From NCBI RefSeq assembly GCF_003337425.1, contig NZ_QPJU01000006.1, positions 62,001 through 126,000 on the forward strand: 64,000 nucleotides of DNA, in the 5' to 3' direction. Each line of letters begins with the position of its first letter. Position 1 is the stretch's first letter. The notes under the pieces are model-generated. The model was not told the DNA's origin. It did no database searches and was given only the letters and a program-made list of their open reading frames with translations. Position numbers and translations under genes: made by a program. Positions 32,600 to 41,600 of the stretch are shown piece by piece. This DNA comes from Extensimonas vulgaris (GTDB lineage: Bacteria > Pseudomonadota > Gammaproteobacteria > Burkholderiales > Burkholderiaceae_C).

Positions 32600-34080
32600 C
32601 GTCCCACACTACCTCTGCCGCGCCACGGCGCGCCGCGACCGCCGAGCGCCTGGACATTGCGCGCGCGCTGCTGCTCGCGCCCTTCGGCCTCGACGAAAGC
32701 CACCTCAGCCACGCACTGGCCGAGATCCGCGCGCACCGCGTGGACGACGCCGACCTGTATTTCCAATACACGCGCAGCGAAGGCTGGAGCCTCGAAGAAG
32801 GCATCGTCAAGACGGGCTCCTTCAGCATAGACCAGGGCGTGGGCGTGCGCGCCGTGAGCGGCGAGAAAACCGCCTTCGCCTACTCTGACGACATCTCCGC
32901 GGCTGCGCTGCTCGACGCCGCGCACACCGTGCGCTCAATTTCGGCCTCAGGCAAGGCAGGACGTGCGCACGTAGCTACGCCAAAGATAGCGCCCAGCCGC
33001 AACCTCTACGCTGCCACCGACCCCATCGCCACGCTGGACAGCACGGCCAAGGTGGCCTTGCTCGAAAAAGTCGAGCAGCGCGCGCGCGCCAAGGACCCGC
33101 GCATCGTGCAGGTCATGGCGGGCTTGGCGAGCGAGTACGACGTGGTGCTCGTGGCGCGCGCCGACGGCACGCTCGCGGCTGACGTGCGCCCGCTCGTGCG
33201 CCTGTCGGTCACGGTGATCGCCGAGCAAAAAGGCCGGCGCGAAATGGGCTCGGCCGGTGGCGGCGGGCGCTTCGGGCTCGCGGTTTTCGACGACGCCTTG
33301 ATCACCGAATACGTCGACCAGGCCGTGCACGGCGCGCTCGTGAACCTGGACGCGCGCCCGGCACCCGCGGGCGAGATGAGCGTGGTGCTGGGCCCTGGCT
33401 GGCCCGGCATCCTGCTGCATGAAGCCGTGGGCCATGGGCTCGAGGGCGACTTCAACCGCAAGGGCGCGAGCGCCTTCAGCGGCCGCATCGGCGAGCGTGT
33501 GGCAGCGCCGGGCGTCACCGTGCTCGACGACGGCACCATCGCGGCGCGGCGCGGCTCGCTGAACATCGACGACGAGGGCCACGTGAGCCAGCGCAACGTG
33601 CTGATCGAGGACGGCATCTTGCGCGGCTACCTGCAGGACGCGCTCAACGCGCGCCTCATGGGCGTGCCCGCCACGGGCAACGGCCGGCGCGAGAGCTACG
33701 CGCACATCCCCATGCCGCGCATGACCAACACCTACATGCTCGCCGGCGACAAGGAGCCCGCCGAAATCGTCGCCAGCCTGGAGCGCGGCCTGTACGCGAC
33801 CAACTTCGGCGGCGGGCAGGTGGACATCACCTCGGGCAAATTCGTCTTCTCGGCGAGCGAAGCCTACTGGGTCGAAAAGGGCAAGGTGCTCTACCCCGTC
33901 AAGGGCGCAACCATCATCGGCAGCGGCCCCGAATGCCTCAAGCGCGTGCGCCTGATCGGCAAGGACCTGCGCCTGGACACGGGTGTAGGCACCTGCGGCA
34001 AAGAGGGCCAGAGCGTGCCCGTGGGCGTGGGCCAGCCGACCTTGCGCATCGACGGCCTGACCGTCGGGGGAACCGCGTGA
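32596..34080 (+). CDS. tldD: Metalloprotease TldD
   Basis: Large subunit of the TldD/TldE zinc protease, which trims peptides such as microcins and helps degrade antitoxins in E. coli. The 494 residues hold the zinc motif HEAVGH at 275-280, followed by GLEGDFNRKG, and the C-terminal GGGQVDITSGKFVFSASEAY. It overlaps rodA by 4 bases. tldE (pmbA) is not in the window. The leader peptide for DAHP synthase starts 51 bases after its stop. Confidence 0.95.
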   Translation: MTSHTTSAAPRRAATAERLDIARALLLAPFGLDESHLSHALAEIRAHRVDDADLYFQYTRSEGWSLEEGIVKTGSFSIDQGVGVRAVSGEKTAFAYSDDISAAALLDAAHTVRSISASGKAGRAHVATPKIAPSRNLYAATDPIATLDSTAKVALLEKVEQRARAKDPRIVQVMAGLASEYDVVLVARADGTLAADVRPLVRLSVTVIAEQKGRREMGSAGGGGRFGLAVFDDALITEYVDQAVHGALVNLDARPAPAGEMSVVLGPGWPGILLHEAVGHGLEGDFNRKGASAFSGRIGERVAAPGVTVLDDGTIAARRGSLNIDDEGHVSQRNVLIEDGILRGYLQDALNARLMGVPATGNGRRESYAHIPMPRMTNTYMLAGDKEPAEIVASLERGLYATNFGGGQVDITSGKFVFSASEAYWVEKGKVLYPVKGATIIGSGPECLKRVRLIGKDLRLDTGVGTCGKEGQSVPVGVGQPTLRIDGLTVGGTA

Positions 34081-34130
34081 TTGCGGCTGCGCGCAGCGCA
34101 GGGTTGCGGGGATGTGCTACATTGGCAGCT

Positions 34131-34187
34131 ATGCCAGTGCATCGCGCCTTTTATTTTTGGTTTTGGATCTCATCCCGAGGCGGCTGA
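34131..34187 (+). CDS. Aromatic leader peptide of DAHP synthase
   Basis: A short frame encodes MPVHRAFYFWFWISSRGG. Residues 7-12 are Phe-Tyr-Phe-Trp-Phe-Trp, covering all three products of the aromatic pathway. It lies 117 bases before DAHP synthase and is followed by a hairpin terminator. Ribosome stalling at these codons would signal shortage, as in the pheA and trp attenuators. No Shine-Dalgarno sequence is visible; TACATT at 34118-34123 could be a -10, which would put transcription start close to the ATG. Confidence 0.82.
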   Translation: MPVHRAFYFWFWISSRGG

Positions 34188-34226
34188 GAGGCGAGCGCGC
34201 GAGCACACCAAACCTTCCCTGATCCA

Positions 34227-34267
34227 CCGCCGACGCTGCAAAGCCCGGCGGTTTTTGTTTTTTTACC
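34227..34267 (+). terminator. Attenuator terminator before DAHP synthase
   Basis: CCGCCG (34227-34232) and CGGCGG (34246-34251) form the stem, followed by TTTTTG and seven more T residues. GGCGG at 34179-34183, within the leader-peptide codons, is complementary to CCGCC at 34227-34231 and could form the competing antiterminator. Confidence 0.78.
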
Positions 34268-34303
34268 CCTTCGATTCCACCACCATTTCACGAGGAAGCA
34301 TCC

Positions 34304-35425
34304 ATGACAGCCCATGCCACCCCCGCCGGCGATGCCTGGTACCGCGGCACTGAAAAAACCAGCCTGACCGACGACGAACGCATCGAGGACATCACCGTGC
34401 TGCCTCCGCCCGAACACTTGATCCGCTTCTTTCCGATCCGTGGCACGGCCGTGGAGCGGTTGGTGAGCCACACGCGCAAGACCATCCACCGCATCATGCA
34501 CGGCAAGGACGACCGCTTGCTGGTCATCATCGGCCCGTGCTCCATCCACGACCCGGCTGCGGCGATCGACTACGCGCGGCGCCTCGTGGCGGCGCGCACG
34601 CAATATGCCGACACCCTGGAGATCGTGATGCGTGTGTATTTCGAAAAGCCGCGCACCACCGTGGGTTGGAAGGGCCTGATCAACGACCCTTACCTCGACG
34701 AGAGCTACCGCATCGACGAGGGCCTGCGCATTGCGCGCCAGCTGCTCATCGAAATCAACCGCCTGGGCATGCCCGCGGGCAGCGAATTCCTCGACGTGAT
34801 CTCGCCGCAATACATCGGTGACCTGATCTCCTGGGGCGCGATCGGCGCACGCACCACCGAAAGCCAGGTGCACCGTGAACTCGCTTCGGGCCTGTCGGCG
34901 CCGATCGGCTTCAAAAACGGCACCGACGGCAACATCCGCATCGCCACCGACGCCATCCAGTCCGCAGGCCGCCCGCACCATTTTCTTTCGGTGCACAAGA
35001 ACGGTCAGGTCGCCATCGTGACGACCAAGGGCAACAAGGACTGCCATGTCATCCTGCGCGGCGGCAAGGTGCCGAATTACGATGCGGCCAGCGTCGCCGC
35101 GGCGTGCCACGAGCTTGAAGCGGCCAAGCTCAACCCCAGCCTGATGGTCGATTGCAGCCACGCCAACAGCAGCAAGCAACACCAGCGCCAGCTCGACGTC
35201 GCGCGCGACGTGGCGGCACAGATCGCAGGCGGCTCGCACAAGGTGTTCGGCTTGATGATCGAGAGCCACTTGTGCGCGGGCGCGCAGAAATTCACCCCCG
35301 GCAAGGACGACCCTGCGAAGCTCGAATACGGCAAAAGCATCACCGATGCTTGCTTGGGGTGGGACGATTCGTTGCACGCGCTCGCCGAACTCTCCGCCGC
35401 CGTGGTGGCGCGTCGCGCGCGTTGA
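34304..35425 (+). CDS. aroG: 3-deoxy-7-phosphoheptulonate synthase (class I)
   Basis: First enzyme of the shikimate pathway, joining PEP and erythrose 4-phosphate. The 373 residues fit the AroF/G/H class: LVIIGPCSIHDPAAAIDYAR, MRVYFEKPRTTVGWKGLIND, SGLSAPIGFKNGTDGN and MVDCSHANSSKQ are all present. Which isoenzyme (Phe-, Tyr- or Trp-sensitive) cannot be told from sequence by eye, so aroG is a class label. AGGAAG precedes the ATG. The upstream leader peptide and terminator imply control by all three aromatic amino acids. Confidence 0.95.
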   Translation: MTAHATPAGDAWYRGTEKTSLTDDERIEDITVLPPPEHLIRFFPIRGTAVERLVSHTRKTIHRIMHGKDDRLLVIIGPCSIHDPAAAIDYARRLVAARTQYADTLEIVMRVYFEKPRTTVGWKGLINDPYLDESYRIDEGLRIARQLLIEINRLGMPAGSEFLDVISPQYIGDLISWGAIGARTTESQVHRELASGLSAPIGFKNGTDGNIRIATDAIQSAGRPHHFLSVHKNGQVAIVTTKGNKDCHVILRGGKVPNYDAASVAAACHELEAAKLNPSLMVDCSHANSSKQHQRQLDVARDVAAQIAGGSHKVFGLMIESHLCAGAQKFTPGKDDPAKLEYGKSITDACLGWDDSLHALAELSAAVVARRAR

Positions 35426-35450
35426 GCAAGTCCGGCGCGCTTGCTGCGCC

Positions 35451-36311
35451 TCAGCGCTCCGGGGCCAGGGCCCCGGAACGTGCTGCCAGGTACAGCCCTT
35501 CGACGCGCGGCACGTTCTGCTCCAGCGTCTGGATGCGTTCGGGGCCGCTCGGGTGTGTGGAGAGAAATTCCAAGCCCGCGCCTGCGGCCACTTGATTCAT
35601 CTTCTGCCACAGCGTCACCGCGGCGTGTGGGTCGTAGCCCGCGCGCGCGCCCAACTCGAGCCCTACGAGGTCGGCCTCGGTCTCGTCCGCGCGGCTGAAT
35701 TTGAGCGCGAGCAGCCTGGTGCCCAAATCGGCCACGGTGTTGCCCAGTTCGCCCAGGCCAAGCAATTGCGCGCCGAGGGTGAGGCCCAGGCTGGTGGCGC
35801 GGGTCTTGGCGAGCTGCGCACGGGCGTGCTCCCGCAGCGCGTGCGCCATCTCGTGGCCCATGACCATGGCCGCCTCGTCGTCGGTGAGCCGAAGCTGCTC
35901 CAGGATGCCCGTGAAGAACGCGATCTTGCCGCCAGGCATGCAAAAAGCATTGATCTGCTTGCTGCCGATCAGGTTGACCTCCCAGCGCCATTGGGCTGCA
36001 CGCGGGTTCCATTGCGGCGCGAACGGAATCAGGCGCCGCGCGATCGCGCGCAGGCGCAACAACTGCGGATGATTGTCTGGTGCAAGTGCACGCTTGGCAC
36101 GTGCTTGCGCGAGCAGCTCGTGGTATTGCTCGGCCGCAGCCGATTCGAGCGCCTCGGCAGGGATCAGCGTGCGCAGACTCGAAGGTGGCCCGACGTCGAT
36201 CTGCGCCCATGCGGGCCCCGCCAGCGCGGCACCGCTGGCGAGCACGAAGGCGCGCCGTGCCGACCAGGGCGAGGAAGGGGCGGGGCGCAAAGCATTGCAA
36301 AGCAGGCACAT
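35451..36311 (-). CDS. M48-family metallopeptidase, exported
   Basis: Zinc protease of 286 residues related to BepA/LoiP-type periplasmic M48 peptidases. The zinc motif is HEMAH (153-157), the third ligand lies in DETEADLVGLELGARAGYD, and STHPSGPERIQTLE is the typical C-terminal segment. The N-terminus has a short basic start, then SARRAFVLASGAALAGPAWA, a signal peptide with adjacent arginines. An in-frame ATG at 36452 lies inside repeat B1 and is rejected. B1 ends 36 bases from the start and so occupies its promoter region. Confidence 0.87.
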   Translation of the reverse strand: MCLLCNALRPAPSSPWSARRAFVLASGAALAGPAWAQIDVGPPSSLRTLIPAEALESAAAEQYHELLAQARAKRALAPDNHPQLLRLRAIARRLIPFAPQWNPRAAQWRWEVNLIGSKQINAFCMPGGKIAFFTGILEQLRLTDDEAAMVMGHEMAHALREHARAQLAKTRATSLGLTLGAQLLGLGELGNTVADLGTRLLALKFSRADETEADLVGLELGARAGYDPHAAVTLWQKMNQVAAGAGLEFLSTHPSGPERIQTLEQNVPRVEGLYLAARSGALAPER

Positions 36312-36346
36312 GCGGGGATCATAGAGACAAAAAATGGTCTCCTGCG

Positions 36347-36512
36347 CTAGTGTAGTGTTTGATGCTTGATGCGACAAATAAAACCGATGGATTTTTGGTC
36401 TGGGCAAGGCGCAAACCGCAGCGATACCGGGTGGTATCGCGAGGATTTGCAACGCGGCCCAGGCCGAAAAGACGCGGTTTTATGTCGCAAATAGCGTCGA
36501 ACACTACACTAG
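36347..36512. repeat. Palindromic element family B, copy B1 (166 bp)
   Basis: The element runs from CTAGTGTAGTGTTTGATGC to GTCGAACACTACACTAG and is an imperfect palindrome through its whole length, centred on GCGATACCGGGTGGTATCGC. An inverted second copy of equal length lies at 37769-37934 and differs at four positions. The terminal CTAG at 36509-36512 is shared with element A2. Confidence 0.85.
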
Positions 36513-36677
36513 CAGCCTGTCGGACTTTGGAATCGTCGGCTGCAAATGCGCCGCAGCGGCCCATTTTTTACCGTCTTCTTGCCCCATAGTCCCGCTATGG
36601 GGCTGCGAATCCGGCAAAAACTGGCCTCGCTGGGGCACATTCTCGCTTTCGACGCCCAAAGTCCGACAGGCTGCTAG
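36509..36677. repeat. Palindromic element family A, copy A2 (169 bp)
   Basis: The outer 22 bases (CTAGCAGCCTGTCGGACTTT plus GG) are exactly repeated in inverse at the other end. The central 9-bp stem GCCCCATAG / CTATGGGGC is identical to that of A1, but the 5-base loop is TCCCG instead of CACAA. Same length as A1, 11 substitutions. Confidence 0.88.
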
Positions 36678-36812
36678 ATACCTGCCCGCAGCGGGGGCGC
36701 TGGCCGACGGATCCGGCAATGCGTTTTCTGCCTCCGGAATGTGCATTCGGTCGCGACCAAAAGCCAGCGCCCGCGTAGGCGCGCAGCGCCGCCTAACGGA
36801 CAATCTGGGTTG
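36678..36812. repeat. Family C element, truncated copy C2
   Basis: Only one terminal repeat is recognisable, at 36792-36811 (CCTAACGGACAATCTGGGTT), preceded by GCGTAGGCGCGCAGCGCCG as in C3. Arms GGGCGCTGGC and GCCAGCGCCC form an internal hairpin. The other end is missing where element A2 abuts. The DUF2242 gene stop codon and last residues lie in the terminal repeat. Confidence 0.65.
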
Positions 36813-37596
36813 AGGAAGGATTCGGAGGGGCGACCTCCGATGGGGCGGGTGGTGGGGATGTTTCGGTTGCCTGCGTGAGCATTGCCCCAGATGCCCCAGA
36901 TGCCCCAGATGCCTGAGGTGTTGGGTGGGGAGATGCCGGCGGTGCTGCGATGCTGGCGGGTTGAACCGTTGCGGCTGCAGCTGCGGCTCCATGCTGCGAA
37001 GAAGCCGGAGCAGGTGCCGATGCCACCGTTGCCGGGATCGCTGGCGCATCGACAGCTTGGTCGAGGTTTGCACTCACCAGGGTAAACAGGCGGTCATATA
37101 GGTCAGGGTCGGTCACGGTTTTGCTCGACACCTTGACCATGGCGTCCATGCCGCCTTCGATGGGTAGCGACAGAGAAGCCAAGCTGGCCACGCCGACCGA
37201 AGCGGACTCTTTGGCTTTGCGGGCTACATACTGGTCCTCGACACCACTGATGAAAGCAACGCTGGTGTCCGGGCTGTCACGTTCTGGCACGCAAACGGCG
37301 CGAAACTCGAGCTGTACGTGGTGTTGGGGGTCCGGCTGGAAATATTTGCGTGCCGTGACTTGGTGCGCTGTGGCGGATGTCAGCTCGTAGCCCTGGCTCA
37401 GCAGCGCGCGCCGCACCGCTTCGCAAGTACGTCCAGGCGGTGCCTCATAGTGGCGCGAAAAAGCATCGGCATTGAATGCCTCAGGCTGGTAGTCCAGCAA
37501 AGGAACAGGCGCAGGCGCCAGATTGCTACAGCCCGCCAGGGCCACCGCCAAAGCGGCCCATGCGATCCGATGTATTCGCAGGAAGATGAAGCCCAT
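36793..37596 (-). CDS. DUF2242-like lipoprotein
   Basis: Predicted lipoprotein of 267 residues: hydrophobic WAALAVALAGCSN with the lipobox ending at cysteine 23 or so, then a folded part to about residue 185 and a Pro/Ala/Ser-rich tail. The segment TCEAVRRALLSQGYELTSA resembles DUF2242 proteins of Burkholderiales; the assignment is from memory. The last residues (STQIVR and stop) are encoded by the terminal repeat of C2, so the original C-terminus was probably different. Function unknown. Confidence 0.65.
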   Translation of the reverse strand: MGFIFLRIHRIAWAALAVALAGCSNLAPAPVPLLDYQPEAFNADAFSRHYEAPPGRTCEAVRRALLSQGYELTSATAHQVTARKYFQPDPQHHVQLEFRAVCVPERDSPDTSVAFISGVEDQYVARKAKESASVGVASLASLSLPIEGGMDAMVKVSSKTVTDPDLYDRLFTLVSANLDQAVDAPAIPATVASAPAPASSQHGAAAAAATVQPASIAAPPASPHPTPQASGASGASGAMLTQATETSPPPAPSEVAPPNPSSTQIVR

Positions 37597-37768
37597 TCGA
37601 ACAAACCACCCAAATGCTTATGGTACTGCGGCGCAGCTGCACCTTGCTGGTAAAAGCGGTGCGTGAAGCGAAAACACGGCATCAGCAGCCATCTGAAACC
37701 TTTTTTGTTCAGTCCTTTTTGCTGTTTAGCCATTGATTGACAAGCGCGAGCAGCTATTAAAAAAGAAG

Positions 37769-37934
37769 CTAGTGCAGTGTTCGACGCTATCTGCGACATA
37801 AAACCGCGTCTTTTCGGCCTGGGCCGCGTTGCAAATCCTCGCGATACCACCCGGTATCGCTGCGGTTTGCGCCTTGCCCAGACCAAAAATCCATCGGTTT
37901 TATTGGTCGCATCAAGCATCAAACACTGCACTAG
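37769..37934. repeat. Palindromic element family B, copy B2 (166 bp)
   Basis: Inverted copy of B1, 166 bp with four differences. Two of these form a compensatory pair: the T-A pair near the tip in B1 is C-G here (CTAGTGCAG / CTGCACTAG). The right CTAG holds the stop codon of the Lrp-type gene. The rest of the 37597-37930 gap has only a short AT-rich patch (37741-37768). Confidence 0.87.
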
Positions 37935-38437
37935 TGAGTTTTGGCCTTGCCGCGTCCCAGATGCCCGAGCGGCAGCGCGCCGCCGGCTTTGACCTCGCCG
38001 AGCGAAAAGCTCGTGTGCATGTCCTTGACGTTGGGCAGGTTCAGCAGCACCTCGCGCGCGAACTGCGAAAACCGTGCAAGGTCGGGCGCCACCACCTGCA
38101 GCTCGAAGGTGCCCGTGCCGCTGATGTAGTGGCACGACACCACCTCGGGGATGCGGCGGATGGCATCTTCCATGGCGCGCGTGAGGTCGCCGGTGTTGCG
38201 TTCGGCGTCCAGGCGCACGAAGGCGAGCACGCCCAGGCCGATCTTGTGCCGGTCGATCTCGGCGCGGTAGCCGCGGATAAAGCCCGCCTCTTCGAGCGCG
38301 CGCACGCGCCGCCAGCACGGCGCGGCCGACAGACCCACGCGCTGCGCGAGCTCGGCGTTCGTGAGGCGTGCGTCAGCCTGCAATTCCATGAGGATGGCAA
38401 GGTCAAATTTGTCGAGGGTCTCCAAGGCGGGCTCCAT
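37931..38437 (-). CDS. Lrp/AsnC-family transcriptional regulator
   Basis: Feast/famine regulator of 168 residues. An N-terminal winged helix-turn-helix (LDKFDLAILMELQADARLTN, then AELAQRVGLSAAPCWRRV) is followed by an RAM ligand-binding domain (CHYISGTGTFELQVVAPD). It is divergent from the indolepyruvate oxidoreductase gene 184 bases away and is a good candidate for its regulator. The TAG stop is inside the terminal CTAG of B2, so about 15 residues of Gly/Lys-rich tail may be altered. The start at 38437 is preferred to 38461. Confidence 0.9.
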   Translation of the reverse strand: MEPALETLDKFDLAILMELQADARLTNAELAQRVGLSAAPCWRRVRALEEAGFIRGYRAEIDRHKIGLGVLAFVRLDAERNTGDLTRAMEDAIRRIPEVVSCHYISGTGTFELQVVAPDLARFSQFAREVLLNLPNVKDMHTSFSLGEVKAGGALPLGHLGRGKAKTH

Positions 38438-38620
38438 GGGCGCAAGATTCTTGCGCAGCATAGCCAAATTCGGGCAAAGAACGCAAAGAATTATCGGCGC
38501 TATCGCTCTACACTTTCCGCCCGAACGTCCGTTTGACGCGCTGCCACGCGATTGCTTTCGAGGTATGTTTCTTGCGAGCAAATGCAGCGCCCCGACAACC
38601 AGCCCATCGGAGACATCGCC

Positions 38621-41600
38621 ATGAACGCCCCCTTGCCAGACCACATCCGCAAAGCCCTCGAAAAGGTTTCGCTCGACGACAAATACACACTCAGCGAAGG
38701 CCGTGCCTTCATGAGCGGCGTGCAGGCGCTGGTGCGCTTGCCCATGCTGCAGCGCGAGCGCGACGCGGCCGCGGGCCTGAACACCGGCGGCTTCATCAGT
38801 GGCTACCGCGGCAGCCCGCTGGGTGGCTACGATCAGGCGCTGTGGGCGGCCAAGAAGCATCTCGCCGAGCACCACGTGGTGTTCCAGCCCGGCGTGAACG
38901 AGGAGCTCGCCGCCACCGCCGTGTGGGGCACGCAGCAGCTCGACCTGTACCCGCAGAGCAAGAAGTACGACGGCGTGTTCGGCATCTGGTACGGCAAGGG
39001 CCCGGGCGTGGACCGCTGCTCGGACGTGTTCAAGCACGCGAACATGGCCGGCACGGCGCGCCACGGTGGCGTGATCGCCGTCGCGGGCGACGACCATGTG
39101 GCCAAGAGCAGCACTGCCGCGCACCAGAGCGATCACATCTTCAAGGCCTGCGGCCTGCCGGTGTTCTTCCCGAGCAGCGTGCAGGACATCCTCGACATGG
39201 GCCTGCACGCTTTTGCCCTGAGCCGCTTTTCCGGCCTCTGGGCGGGCATGAAGACCATCCAGGAAGTGGTCGAGTCGTCCTCCAGCGTGTCGGTGGATCG
39301 CGACCGCGTGCGCATCGTGCTGCCCGAGGACTTCGCCATGCCGCCCGGCGGCCTGCACATCCGCTGGCCCGACGCGCCGCTCGAACAAGAGGCGCGCCTC
39401 ATGGACTACAAGTGGTATGCGGCGCTCGCCTACATCCGCGCCAACCGCCTCAACCACAACGTGATCGAAGGTCCGCACGATCGCTTCGGCATCATCGCGA
39501 GTGGCAAGGCCTACAACGACACGCGCCAGGCGCTGCTCGACCTGGGGCTCGATGACGACACCTGCCGGCGCCTGGGCATCCGCGTGCACAAGGTCAACGT
39601 GGTCTGGCCGCTCGAGGCCACGGGCACGCGCGCGTTTGCGCAGGGCCTGCAGGAGATCCTCGTGGTCGAGGAAAAGCGCCAGGTCATCGAGTACCAGCTC
39701 AAGGAAGAGCTCTACAACTGGCGCGACGACGTGCGCCCCACGGTGGTTGGCAAGTTCGACGAGTCCGACGGCGGCGAATGGGGCACGCCCAACCCCGGCG
39801 AGCACTGGCTGCTGCGCCCCAAGGCAGACCTCTCACCCGCGCTGATCGCGCGCGCCATCGCCAAGCGCCTCACCAAGCTCGGCGTGCCCGAGGACGTGGC
39901 CGCGCGCATGCAGGCGCACCTGGCCGTGCTCGACGCCAAGGAACGCGCCCTTGCCACCCCGGTGGCGCAAACGCCCGACCGCCTGCCGTGGTTTTGCAGC
40001 GGCTGCCCGCACAACACCAGCACGCGCGTGCCCGAAGGCTCGCGCGCCATGGCCGGCATAGGCTGCCACTACATGGTCGTGTGGATGGACCGCGCCACCG
40101 CCACCTTCACGCAAATGGGCGGCGAGGGCGTGCCCTGGGTCGGGCAGGCGCCGTTTTCCAAGGACGCGCATGTGTTCGCCAATCTCGGTGACGGCACCTA
40201 CTTCCACAGCGGGCTGCTCGCAGTGCGCCAGAGCATCGCCGCGGGTGTGAACATCACCTACAAAATCCTCTACAACGACGCCGTTGCGATGACCGGCGGC
40301 CAGCCTGTCGATGGCACCATGACGGTGCCGCAAATGACGCGCGAGCTCGAAGCGGAAGGCGCCAAGAAGATCGTCGTCGTCACCGACGAGCCACAAAAAT
40401 ACGAAGGCGTGGCGCTTGCGCCCGGCGTTACGGTGCACCACCGCGACGAACTCGACCGCATCCAGCGCGAGCTGCGCGAAGTGCCCGGCTGCACCATCCT
40501 GATCTACGACCAGACCTGCGCCACCGAGAAGCGCCGCCGCCGCAAGCGCGGCACCATGGCCACGCCGCCCAAGACGGTGGTCATCAACGAGCTGGTCTGT
40601 GAAGGCTGCGGCGATTGTTCCGAGCAATCGAACTGCCTCTCGGTCGAGCCCGTGGAGACCGAATTCGGGCGCAAGCGGCGCATCAACCAGAACACCTGCA
40701 ACAAAGACTTTTCCTGCCTCAAGGGCTTTTGCCCGAGCTTCATCACCGTCGAAGGCGGTACGCTCAAAAAACCCAAAAAAGAGAAGAAAGGCAGCCTCGC
40801 GGGCCTGCCCGACATCCCCGAGCCCACGCTGCCCGTGGCCGAAACGCCGTGGGGCATCGTCGTCGCGGGCGTGGGTGGCACGGGCGTGATTACCATAGGC
40901 TCGCTGCTGGGCATGGCGGCGCACCTTGAGGGCAAGGGCGTGGTCACCATGGACTCGGCGGGCCTCGCGCAAAAGGGCGGCGCCACCTGGAGTCACGTGC
41001 AGATCGCCAACCGCCCCGAAGCGCTGCATGCCACCAAGGTCGATACCGCGAAGGCCGACCTCGTGATCGGCTGCGATGCCATCGTCACGGCGCAAAAAAC
41101 CACCCTGGCCGCAATGCTGCCCGGGCGCACGCATGTGGTGCTCAACAGCCACCACACGCCCACGGCTGCGATCGTGCACAACCCCGACTGGCAGTTTCCG
41201 CGCGGCAGCTGCGAAAGCGTGATCGCCGAAGCCGCAGGGGGGGTGCAAGCGGTAAGCAGCTTCGAGGCCGAGCAGGCCGCCGTGCAGCTGCTCGGCGACA
41301 GCATCTACACCAACCCGCTGCTGCTCGGTTACGCCTGGCAAAAGGGCTGGATTCCGCTCACCCGGCAAGCGCTGCTGCGCGCCATCGAGCTCAACGGCGT
41401 GCAGGTCGAAAACAACCAGGCTGCGTTCGAATGGGGCCGCCGCTGCGCGCACGAGCCCGCTGCGGTGCAGGCGCTGTACCAGGCCGCGCAGGTGATCGAG
41501 CTCGTGAAAAAACCCTCGCTCGCTGAAACCGTCGCCAGGCGTGTGGACTTCCTGACCGGCTACCAGAACGCCGCCTATGCCGAAAGCTACCGCGCTTTCG

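Noticed and set aside
36312-36452. Upstream start for the M48 peptidase inside repeat B1
   Set aside because: Those codons come from the repeat and would bury the signal peptide; the ATG at 36311 gives a normal exported protein.
36347-37934. Integron attC sites or phage attachment sites as an explanation of the palindromes
   Set aside because: No integrase gene or attC core (GTTRRRY pair) is present, and the elements recur in unrelated places with TA-type borders.
38438-39805. Possible 624-residue form of the Lrp-type regulator
   Set aside because: The extension is antisense to the oxidoreductase gene; the regulator fold starts at 38437.
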